A stretch of DNA of 5,005 nt from Burkholderiales bacterium. Its GTDB lineage: Bacteria > Pseudomonadota > Gammaproteobacteria > Burkholderiales > Burkholderiaceae. The stretch is from positions 1 through 5,005 of the forward strand of contig CAHJWV010000069.1 in assembly GCA_903643055.1 (NCBI GenBank), written 5' to 3'. Below, piece after piece: positions 1-5,005 of this stretch. Positions within the stretch are counted from its first letter, which is position 1, and each line of letters begins with the position of its first letter. The notes below the pieces were generated by a model that saw only the letters and a program-made list of their open reading frames with translations, searched no databases and was not told the DNA's origin. A program made the translations under genes and the position numbers.

Positions 1-24
1 GTTCAGAGTGTGCTCTTCCGATCT
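1..24. other. Illumina sequencing-adapter remnant at contig end (not genomic)
   Basis: The first 24 bases read GTTCAGA followed by GTGTGCTCTTCCGATCT. This is the 3' end of the Illumina TruSeq read-2 adapter, whose corresponding stretch is GTTCAGAC then GTGTGCTCTTCCGATCT, with a single C missing. The match is 24 of 25 positions with one deletion and stops exactly at base 24. From base 25 the sequence is coherent coding sequence of a phosphatase on the minus strand. Read in the phosphatase frame, the adapter would encode RSEEHTLN, a variant of the RSEEHTSELQS tail that this adapter encodes when translated. The adapter identity is recalled from knowledge of the library chemistry; the sequence match itself is seen directly. 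Confidence 0.95.
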
Positions 25-351
25 GAGCTTGCCGCGATGGACCTCAGAACACCGCCGCTCCATGAACTTGAGGTTGTCCCAGTCCATTGCAAGGATCAAA
101 TCGAAGCGTTCGAAATCGGCTTCGGTGAGCGGGCGCGAGCGTTGGGCGGACAGGTCGAAGCCGCGGCGCCTGGCATGCGCGATCGAACGCGGATCGGGCG
201 GGTCACCCTGATGCCAGCCATGAGTGCCGGCCGAATCAACGATCACCTGCCCTTCCAGGCCCGCCGCTTTCAGCTTGTGCCGCAACACCGCTTCGGCCGT
301 CGGCGAGCGGCAGATGTTGCCCATGCACACCATCAGCACATGCACGGTCAT
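25..351 (-). CDS. Low-molecular-weight protein tyrosine phosphatase, partial (C-terminus missing)
   Basis: This is the N-terminal 109 residues of a cytoplasmic low-molecular-weight phosphotyrosine phosphatase, which hydrolyses phosphotyrosine through a cysteinyl-phosphate intermediate. The protein begins [20 protein letters not shown]. The signature P-loop C-x5-R-S is C9-MGNIC-R15-S16, with C9 the expected nucleophile and R15 the phosphate-binding arginine. The family motifs DSAGTHGWH (residues 39-47) and LAMDWDN (residues 87-93) follow. Family members are usually about 150-165 residues, so roughly a third is missing, including the C-terminal loop with the general-acid aspartate. The frame is open up to base 25, where adapter sequence begins, so the truncation is an assembly end and not a mutation. 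The ATG at 351-349 overlaps the uvrB stop (ATGA), with a purine-rich AAAGGG seven bases upstream inside uvrB. It is therefore probably translated by coupling to uvrB. The substrate is unknown. Related enzymes in polysaccharide loci act on tyrosine kinases, but nothing here indicates that role. Confidence 0.93.
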
Positions 352-2474
352 GGCTGGCCCTTTCGTGCGGGCGCAGCGGCCAAAGGCACGACGTTGTCGC
401 TGCCGGCCGCGCCAAAAGCCTGCTCGCGCAGCACCGCGAGTTGATCGCGAACGCGGGCCGCCTTCTCGAACTCCAGATTGCGCGCGTGCTCCAGCATCTG
501 CTTTTCCAGTTGCTTGATCCGTTTGCCGAGGTCTTTCTCCGACAAGGCTTCCACTTCGGCGGCTTGCGCCACACGCTGCGCATCCTTCGACTTCTCGGAA
601 TAGACGCCGTCGATGAGATCCTTGATCTGCTTGTTAATGCTGCGCGGCGTGATGCCCTGTTCCAGGTTGTGCGCGGTCTGCCTGGCGCGCCGGCGCTCGG
701 TTTCGTCGATGGCCATGCGCATCGAGTCGGTCAGCTTGTCGGCATAAAGAATCGCCTTGCCATTCAGATTGCGCGCGGCGCGGCCGATGGTCTGAATCAG
801 CGAGCGCTCCGAGCGCAGAAAGCCTTCCTTGTCGGCATCGAGAATTGCCACCAGCGACACCTCGGGAATATCGAGGCCTTCGCGCAAAAGGTTGATGCCC
901 ACCAGCACATCGAAAGCGCCAAGCCGCAAATCGCGCAGGATCTCAACCCGCTCCACAGTATCGATGTCGCTGTGCAGGTAACGCACCTTGACGCCGTTGT
1001 CGCTCAGATAGTCGGTTAGCTGCTCGGCCATGCGCTTGGTCAAGGTCGTGATCAACACCCGCTCGTGGATGTCGACGCGGTCGCGGATTTCCTGCAGCAC
1101 ATCATCGACCTGCCGTGTGGCCGGCCTGACCTCGACGATCGGATCGACCAACCCCGTGGGCCGAACCAGTTGTTCGACCACCTGCCCCGAAGTCTGCTTT
1201 TCATAGGCCGCCGGCGTAGCAGAGACGTACATCACCTGCCGCATCTTTTTCTCGAATTCCTCGAACTTCAGCGGCCGGTTGTCGAGTGCCGAAGGCAGCC
1301 GGAAACCGTATTCGACCAGCGTCGTCTTGCGGGCGCGGTCGCCGTTGTACATGCCGCCGAACTGGCCGATCAGCACATGCGATTCATCGAGAAACATCAG
1401 TGCGTCGCTCGGCAGATAGTCGACCAGCGTGGACGGCGGCTCACCAGGCGCAGAGCCCGAAAGATGCCGCGTGTAGTTCTCGATGCCCTTGCAATGGCCG
1501 ATCTCCTGCAGCATCTCCAGATCGAAGCGGGTGCGCTGCTCCAGGCGCTGCGCCTCCACCAGCTTGCCAGCTTTGACGAGTTCATCGAGCCGGGTTCGCA
1601 ACTCGTCCTTGATGGTGTCGATGGCGGCCACGACGCGATCGCGCGGCGTCACGTAATGGCTCGATGGATAAACGGTGAAGCGCGGAATCTTCTGCCGGAT
1701 CTTGCCGGTCAGCGGGTCAAACAGTTGCAGCGATTCGACCTCGTCATCGAACAGCTCGATGCGGATCGCAAGCTCCGAATGCTCGGCCGGGAACACATCG
1801 ATCGTGTCGCCCCGCACGCGGAAGGTACCGCGGCTGAAGTCCATCTCGTTGCGCTGGTACTGCATGCGAATCAGCTGCGCAATCACATCGCGCTGGCCCA
1901 TCTTGTCGCCGGCGCGCAGCGTCATCACCATGCGGTGGTAATCGCTCGGGTTGCCGATGCCGTAGATGGCCGAGACGGTCGCCACGATCACCACGTCGCG
2001 CCGCTCCAGCAGGCTTTTGGTAGCACTGAGCCGCATCTGTTCGATGTGCTCGTTGATCGAGCTGTCTTTCTCGATGAAGAGGTCGCGCTGAGGCACATAA
2101 GCCTCAGGCTGGTAGTAGTCGTAATAGCTGACGAAATACTCGACCGCGTTCTTCGGAAAGAACTCGCGGAACTCGCTGTAAAGCTGGGCCGCCAACGTCT
2201 TGTTGGGCGCGAACACGATCGCCGGTCGGCCAAGTTGAGCGATCACGTTGGCCATCGTGAAGGTCTTGCCGGAGCCGGTGACGCCCAGCAGCGTCTGAAA
2301 ACTCAGGCCGTCGTTCACCCCGTCGACCAGTTGAACAATCGCGTTCGGCTGATCACCCGCTGGCGGGTAGGGTTGGAACAACTGGAAGGGCGAGTCAGGA
2401 AAGCTGACGAACTCGCCTTTTGTCGGTGCATCGGTGGGTATAGATGCAACAGCAGCGTCGGTCAATGGAGCCAT
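348..2474 (-). CDS. uvrB: UvrABC excinuclease subunit B (UvrB), complete
   Basis: UvrB is the DNA-damage-verifying helicase-like subunit of bacterial nucleotide excision repair. It is loaded by UvrA and then recruits the nuclease UvrC. From the chosen start it has 708 residues, slightly longer than E. coli UvrB (673) because of an N-terminal extension of about 28 residues and a C-terminal tail. Visible motifs in order are: Walker A GVTGSGKT (64-71); the beta-hairpin [12 protein letters not shown] (117-128), whose tyrosines 117, 118, 120 and 121 correspond to E. coli Y92, Y93, Y95 and Y96; Walker B DESH (363-366); motif [12 protein letters not shown] (417-425); motif [11 protein letters not shown] (561-569); and a C-terminal UVR domain (about 648-683), which contacts UvrC and UvrA. 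An in-frame ATG at 2579-2577 would add 35 residues. I prefer 2474 because a GAGGA lies 11 bases upstream and the longer leader is not UvrB-like. The stop overlaps the phosphatase start. No LexA box is visible upstream. Confidence 0.97.
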   Translation of the reverse strand: MAPLTDAAVASIPTDAPTKGEFVSFPDSPFQLFQPYPPAGDQPNAIVQLVDGVNDGLSFQTLLGVTGSGKTFTMANVIAQLGRPAIVFAPNKTLAAQLYSEFREFFPKNAVEYFVSYYDYYQPEAYVPQRDLFIEKDSSINEHIEQMRLSATKSLLERRDVVIVATVSAIYGIGNPSDYHRMVMTLRAGDKMGQRDVIAQLIRMQYQRNEMDFSRGTFRVRGDTIDVFPAEHSELAIRIELFDDEVESLQLFDPLTGKIRQKIPRFTVYPSSHYVTPRDRVVAAIDTIKDELRTRLDELVKAGKLVEAQRLEQRTRFDLEMLQEIGHCKGIENYTRHLSGSAPGEPPSTLVDYLPSDALMFLDESHVLIGQFGGMYNGDRARKTTLVEYGFRLPSALDNRPLKFEEFEKKMRQVMYVSATPAAYEKQTSGQVVEQLVRPTGLVDPIVEVRPATRQVDDVLQEIRDRVDIHERVLITTLTKRMAEQLTDYLSDNGVKVRYLHSDIDTVERVEILRDLRLGAFDVLVGINLLREGLDIPEVSLVAILDADKEGFLRSERSLIQTIGRAARNLNGKAILYADKLTDSMRMAIDETERRRARQTAHNLEQGITPRSINKQIKDLIDGVYSEKSKDAQRVAQAAEVEALSEKDLGKRIKQLEKQMLEHARNLEFEKAARVRDQLAVLREQAFGAAGSDNVVPLAAAPARKGQP
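358..363 (-). promoter_or_regulatory. Probable ribosome binding site of the phosphatase, inside the uvrB 3' end
   Basis: On the minus strand AAAGGG lies seven bases before the phosphatase ATG, within the last codons of uvrB. Together with the ATGA stop/start overlap it supports this start codon and translational coupling. The motif is seen; its function is inferred. Confidence 0.5.
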
Positions 2475-2485
2475 GGCAGATAAAA

Positions 2486-2490
2486 TCCTC
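2486..2490 (-). promoter_or_regulatory. Ribosome binding site of uvrB (decides the start)
   Basis: On the minus strand GAGGA lies 11 bases upstream of the ATG at 2474. The spacing is slightly long but the motif is a good anti-Shine-Dalgarno match. It favours this ATG over the upstream in-frame ATG at 2579. An inverted repeat ends two bases upstream of the motif. Confidence 0.55.
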
Positions 2491-2492
2491 GG

Positions 2493-2527
2493 GCTTTCCC
2501 CGCGCCCGGCGTGGGTGCCGGGAAAGC
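2493..2527. repeat. Inverted repeat / hairpin in the uvrB leader
   Basis: A perfect six-base inverted repeat, CCCGGC (2505-2510) and GCCGGG (2517-2522), encloses a six-base loop. It is flanked by GCTTT (2493-2497) and AAAGC (2523-2527), which can pair as an outer stem with a bulge. Alternatively GCTTTCCC (2493-2500) can pair with GGGAAAGC (2520-2527), which excludes part of the inner stem. In the uvrB transcript this structure would sit immediately 5' of the ribosome binding site. It could affect translation or be a protein-binding palindrome, or it could simply reflect high GC. The complementarity is seen directly; any function is inference. Confidence 0.5.
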
Positions 2528-2645
2528 GCAAGGGCAATCGGAAAGAGTAGCCCAAATCCATGATCCGCTCTACTGACAATCCCAGGCGCCGGCTCCAGCG
2601 AGCTTCAACCCCGGGTACCGGAAGCGGCCTTTCATTTGTTGAGAC

Positions 2646-2650
2646 AAGGA
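2646..2650 (+). promoter_or_regulatory. Ribosome binding site of the aminotransferase gene
   Basis: AAGGA lies six bases before the ATG at 2657, an ideal arrangement. It selects this ATG over an in-frame TTG at 2636 that would add seven residues without a matching site. Confidence 0.75.
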
Positions 2651-2656
2651 CTGTCC

Positions 2657-3856
2657 ATGACCTCGCTGTTTGCTGCCGTTGAACTGGCCCCCCGCGACCC
2701 CATCCTGGGCCTGAACGAGCAGTTCAACGCCGACCCGAACCCGGCCAAGGTGAACCTCGGCGTCGGCGTCTACTACGACGACGATGGCAAGCTGCCGCTG
2801 CTGAAATGCGTGGCCGAAGCCGAGCGCCAGATGCAGGCAGCACCGAAGGCGCGCGGCTATCTGCCCATCGACGGCATCGCCGCTTATGACAAAGCCGTGC
2901 AAGGCCTGGTGTTCGGTGCTGACAGCGCTGTGCTGGCCGCTGGCCGCGTGGCCACGGTGCAAGGCATTGGGGGCACCGGCGGCCTGAAGATCGGCGCCGA
3001 CTTCCTGAAGCGTGTCAATCCGAATGCCAAGGTGCTGATCAGCGACCCGAGCTGGGAAAACCACCGTGCGCTCTTCAACAACGCGGGCTTCACCGTCGAA
3101 ACCTATCCGTACTACGACGCAGCCCAACGGGGCATCAACTTCGACGGCATGCTGTCGGCCCTGAATGCTGCGCCCGCCGGCACGGTCATCGTGCTGCATG
3201 CCTGCTGCCACAACCCGACCGGCTACGACATCACCGCAGCGCAATGGAGCCAGGTGATCGAAGTCATCAAGGCCCGCCAGCTCGTGTCGTTCCTCGACAT
3301 GGCTTATCAAGGCTTTGGCGACGGCATTGCCGAAGACGGCGCGGTGATCAGCCAGTTCGTCGCGGCCGGCCTCGACTTCTTCGTGTCGACCTCGTTCTCA
3401 AAGAGCTTCTCGCTGTATGGCGAACGCGTTGGTGCCCTGAGCGTGGCCTGCCAGAACAAAGACGAGGCGGCTCGCGTGCTGAGCCAGCTGAAGATCGTGA
3501 TTCGCACCAACTACTCGAACCCGCCCACGCATGGCGCGCAGGTCGTGGCCACGGTGCTGAACACGCCGGCGCTGCGCCAGCAATGGGAAGAAGAGCTGGC
3601 CGGCATGCGCGTTCGCATCAAGGAGATGCGCGGTGCGCTGCTGCAAAAGCTGCAAGCGGCCGGGCTGAAGCAGGACATGAGCTTCATCACCCAACAGCGC
3701 GGCATGTTCAGCTACTCGGGCCTGTCCAAGGAGCAGATGCAACGCCTGCGCAGCGAGTTCGGCATCTACGGCGTTGATTCAGGCCGTATCTGCGTGGCGG
3801 CACTGAACAGCAAGAACATCGATTCGGTCGTCAGCGCGATCGTCAAGGTCAGCTGA
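2657..3856 (+). CDS. Class I PLP-dependent aspartate/aromatic amino acid aminotransferase
   Basis: This is a complete 399-residue cytoplasmic aminotransferase of the AspC/TyrB subgroup (aminotransferase class I, fold type I). It transfers amino groups between aspartate, tyrosine or phenylalanine and 2-oxoglutarate using pyridoxal phosphate. The start [20 protein letters not shown] is typical of the subgroup. Key residues by analogy with E. coli/pig enzyme numbering are: W133 in DPSWENH (W140), N186 in CCHNPTG (N194), D214 and Y217 in FLDMAYQGF (D222, Y225), the Schiff-base lysine K249 in [16 protein letters not shown] (K258), R257 (R266), R283 in IRTNYSNPP (R292, side-chain carboxylate binding in aspartate enzymes), and R377 in [10 protein letters not shown] (R386, alpha-carboxylate binding). 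All catalytic residues are present and the length is normal. Sequence alone does not separate aspartate from aromatic preference, so I give no symbol. It is transcribed away from uvrB and followed after four bases by a strong hairpin, so it is probably monocistronic. Confidence 0.95.
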   Translation: MTSLFAAVELAPRDPILGLNEQFNADPNPAKVNLGVGVYYDDDGKLPLLKCVAEAERQMQAAPKARGYLPIDGIAAYDKAVQGLVFGADSAVLAAGRVATVQGIGGTGGLKIGADFLKRVNPNAKVLISDPSWENHRALFNNAGFTVETYPYYDAAQRGINFDGMLSALNAAPAGTVIVLHACCHNPTGYDITAAQWSQVIEVIKARQLVSFLDMAYQGFGDGIAEDGAVISQFVAAGLDFFVSTSFSKSFSLYGERVGALSVACQNKDEAARVLSQLKIVIRTNYSNPPTHGAQVVATVLNTPALRQQWEEELAGMRVRIKEMRGALLQKLQAAGLKQDMSFITQQRGMFSYSGLSKEQMQRLRSEFGIYGVDSGRICVAALNSKNIDSVVSAIVKVS

Positions 3857-3860
3857 TCGA

Positions 3861-3900
3861 CACCGACGGCGGCGTGCCCGAGGCACTGCCGCCGTCGGTG
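3861..3900 (+). terminator. Probable transcription terminator hairpin of the aminotransferase gene
   Basis: CACCGACGGCGGC (3861-3873) pairs perfectly over 13 bases with GCCGCCGTCGGTG (3888-3900). The stem continues as GTGCC (3874-3878) with GGCAC (3882-3886) around the loop CGA, with one bulged T at 3887. It starts four bases after the stop codon. The base is followed by AGCTTCGATT, not a clean T-run, so it may act as a weak intrinsic terminator or as an mRNA 3'-end stabiliser with Rho-dependent termination downstream. Confidence 0.65.
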
Positions 3901-3910
3901 AGCTTCGATT

Positions 3911-3926
3911 CCCGGCCTTTTCCGGG
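3911..3926 (+). repeat. Small inverted repeat downstream of the terminator hairpin
   Basis: CCCGG (3911-3915) and CCGGG (3922-3926) form a five-base stem around the six-base loop CCTTTT, followed by TTTCC. It may be a secondary terminator supporting the large hairpin 10 bases upstream. The stem is short and could be coincidental. Confidence 0.35.
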
Positions 3927-3969
3927 TTTCCATGTGTGACGGATGAATGCACGATTCAGGGCACTTGCC

Positions 3970-3975
3970 TAGAAT
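3970..3975 (+). promoter_or_regulatory. Candidate -10 element of a phaZ promoter
   Basis: TAGAAT matches the sigma-70 -10 consensus at five of six positions. It lies 59 bases upstream of the phaZ ATG, between the terminator hairpins and the gene, where a promoter is expected. The -35 region (around 3946-3953) is a poor match. A tandem GGTGC-GGTGC (3976-3985) immediately follows. Position and the -10 match are the only support. Confidence 0.3.
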
Positions 3976-4023
3976 GGTGCGGTGCACAACCACTCGCGCA
4001 CAGGCGACCCCGTCAACGCTCAC

Positions 4024-4028
4024 AAGGA
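4024..4028 (+). promoter_or_regulatory. Ribosome binding site of phaZ
   Basis: AAGGA lies six bases before the ATG at 4035, the same arrangement as for the aminotransferase gene. It supports this start, which also matches the MLYQL beginning of known homologues. Confidence 0.75.
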
Positions 4029-4034
4029 TTCCAG

Positions 4035-5005
4035 ATGCTGTACCAACTTTATGAAACTCAGCGCGCGATCCTGAGCCCGTTCTCTGAATTCGCCAGCGCT
4101 TCGGCCAAGCTTTACAGCCACCCGCTCTCACCTTTCGCCCACACGCCGCTGGCGCACCGGGTCTCGGCCGGGCTGGATTTGATGCACCGGCTGTCGAAAG
4201 ACTACGAAAAGCCGGCGTTCAACATTACTTCGGTGCCGGTGCAAGGCTCCGACGTCGCAGTGCAAGAGCAAGTTGCCGTCACCAAGCCGTTTTGCCGCCT
4301 GCTGCGCTTCAAGCGCTTTACCGACGACTTGCCACTGCTGTCCACGATGAAGGCTCAGCCTGCGGTGCTCGTGGTCGCGCCGCTGTCCGGCCACCACTCG
4401 ACGCTGCTGCGCGAAACCGTGCGCAGCCTGCTCGTCGATCACAAGGTCTACATCACCGACTGGACCGACGCCCGCATGGTGCCGATCGAAGAAGGCGCGT
4501 TCCACCTCGATGACTACGTCGAGTACGTGCAGGAGTTCATCCGCCACATCGGCCCTGAAGTCAATGTGATTTCGGTCTGCCAGCCGACCGTGCCGGTGCT
4601 GGCCGCGATCTCGCTGCTGGCCAGCAATGGCGAGCCGACGCCGCAAACGATGACGATGATGGGCGGCCCGATCGACGCTCGCAAATCTCCGACCGCGGTC
4701 AACAACCTCGCGATGAACAAGAGCTACGAATGGTTCGAGAACAACGTGATTTACCGTGTACCGGTGAACTATCCGGCCAACGGGCGTGCGGTGTACCCCG
4801 GCTTTCTGCAGCACACCGGCTTCATCGCAATGAACCCCGACCGCCATTTGAAGTCGCATTACGACTACTTCATGGACCTGATGCGCGGTGAAGACGAAAG
4901 CGCCGATTTCCATCGCGCCTTCTACGATGAATACAACGCCGTGCTCGACATGCCGGCCGAGTACTACCTCGACACCATCAAGACCGTGTTCCAGGACTTC
5001 GCGCT
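4035..5005 (+). CDS. phaZ: Intracellular polyhydroxybutyrate depolymerase (PhaZ), partial (C-terminus beyond window)
   Basis: This is the first 323 residues of an intracellular PHB depolymerase, which hydrolyses stored polyhydroxybutyrate granules to mobilise carbon. The protein begins MLYQLYETQRAILSPFSEFA, like PhaZa1 of Cupriavidus necator. It has the family's characteristic segments VVAPLSGHHSTLLR (113-126), HKVYITDWTDARMVP (136-150), EEGAFHLDDY (152-161), VISVCQPTVPVLAAISL (178-194), MTMMGGPIDARKSPTAVN (206-223) and YPGFLQHTGFIAMNPDRH (254-271). C182 in SVCQP is the expected nucleophile, equivalent to Cys183 of the C. necator enzyme: this family uses cysteine where serine lipases have GxSxG. 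There is no signal peptide, which fits an intracellular enzyme and argues against the secreted depolymerases. The family is about 410-420 residues, so roughly 90-100 residues, including the catalytic Asp and His, lie past the window. The frame is open to the last base. Confidence 0.95.
   Translation, partial: MLYQLYETQRAILSPFSEFASASAKLYSHPLSPFAHTPLAHRVSAGLDLMHRLSKDYEKPAFNITSVPVQGSDVAVQEQVAVTKPFCRLLRFKRFTDDLPLLSTMKAQPAVLVVAPLSGHHSTLLRETVRSLLVDHKVYITDWTDARMVPIEEGAFHLDDYVEYVQEFIRHIGPEVNVISVCQPTVPVLAAISLLASNGEPTPQTMTMMGGPIDARKSPTAVNNLAMNKSYEWFENNVIYRVPVNYPANGRAVYPGFLQHTGFIAMNPDRHLKSHYDYFMDLMRGEDESADFHRAFYDEYNAVLDMPAEYYLDTIKTVFQDFA

Larger units (their letters stand above)
2475..2656. other. Divergent intergenic region between uvrB and the aminotransferase gene
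   Basis: This 182-base region must hold the promoters of both uvrB (minus) and the aminotransferase (plus). On the plus strand CTGACA (2573-2578) resembles a -35 element, but no good -10 lies 16-18 bases downstream. On the minus strand TTGTCA (complement of 2574-2579) likewise lacks a convincing partner. No CTGT-N8-ACAG LexA operator is present: the only CTGT is at 2651-2654 and there is no ACAG. Apart from the inverted repeat and the two ribosome binding sites I see nothing assignable. Confidence 0.6.

Noticed and set aside
1..351. Truncated phosphatase considered as a pseudogene
   Set aside because: The frame is intact with all N-terminal motifs up to base 25, where adapter begins. The loss is a contig-end artefact and not gene decay.
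1065..2483. Long open frame of 472 codons on the plus strand opposite uvrB
   Set aside because: It is antisense to a clear, complete uvrB. Its protein is rich in His, Arg, Asp and Leu with no recognisable domain, as expected from the complementary strand of a GC-rich gene.
2609..2620. CCCCGGGTACCG, identical to a SmaI/KpnI stretch of pUC-type polylinkers
   Set aside because: The match is only 12 bases and the flanks are not polylinker. It lies in a normal intergenic region between correctly arranged genes, so chance in GC-rich DNA is the better explanation.
2570..3310. Open frame of 246 codons on the minus strand opposite the aminotransferase gene
   Set aside because: It is antisense to a gene with all its catalytic motifs, has low-complexity composition and shows no family similarity that I recognise.
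3961..3980. GGGCAC-TTGCC considered as a sigma-54 -24/-12 promoter of phaZ
   Set aside because: The GG and GC elements are too close together for the required ten-base spacing.
4128..4913. Open frame of 261 codons on the minus strand opposite phaZ
   Set aside because: It is a His/Arg/Asp/Val-rich shadow of the phaZ coding strand, with no motif of its own.

Overview
This is a GC-rich bacterial window with ordinary housekeeping content. It most likely comes from a betaproteobacterium of the order Burkholderiales. That inference rests on the UvrB sequence with its N-terminal extension, the close resemblance of the last gene to the intracellular polyhydroxybutyrate (PHB) depolymerase PhaZa1 of Cupriavidus necator (Ralstonia eutropha), and the gene order PTP-uvrB / aminotransferase. 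All of this is from memory of the families, not from a search.

Layout. Positions 1-24 are not genomic. They match the 3' end of the Illumina TruSeq read-2 adapter with one base missing, so this is a contig end carrying adapter. Positions 25-351 (minus strand) hold the first 109 codons of a low-molecular-weight protein tyrosine phosphatase, cut off by the adapter. Positions 348-2474 (minus) hold a complete uvrB, whose stop codon overlaps the phosphatase start in an ATGA, so the two are probably one translationally coupled operon. A divergent intergenic region (2475-2656) contains an inverted repeat just ahead of the uvrB ribosome binding site. Positions 2657-3856 (plus) hold a complete class I PLP-dependent aspartate/aromatic aminotransferase, followed at once by a strong hairpin that probably ends its transcript. 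A second intergenic region (3857-4034) holds that hairpin, a smaller one and a weak candidate promoter. Positions 4035-5005 (plus) hold the first 323 codons of an intracellular PHB depolymerase (phaZ), which runs off the right edge.

How the genes relate. UvrB is the damage-verification helicase of nucleotide excision repair. The phosphatase has no obvious link to repair, and its coupling to uvrB is probably a lineage-specific arrangement. The aminotransferase serves amino acid metabolism and appears monocistronic. phaZ mobilises stored PHB and shows that the organism makes this carbon reserve. I found no mobile element, CRISPR array, RNA gene or candidate new defence or biosynthetic system. 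The most consequential observation is the adapter contamination, which truncates the first gene and would add a false peptide tail to it.
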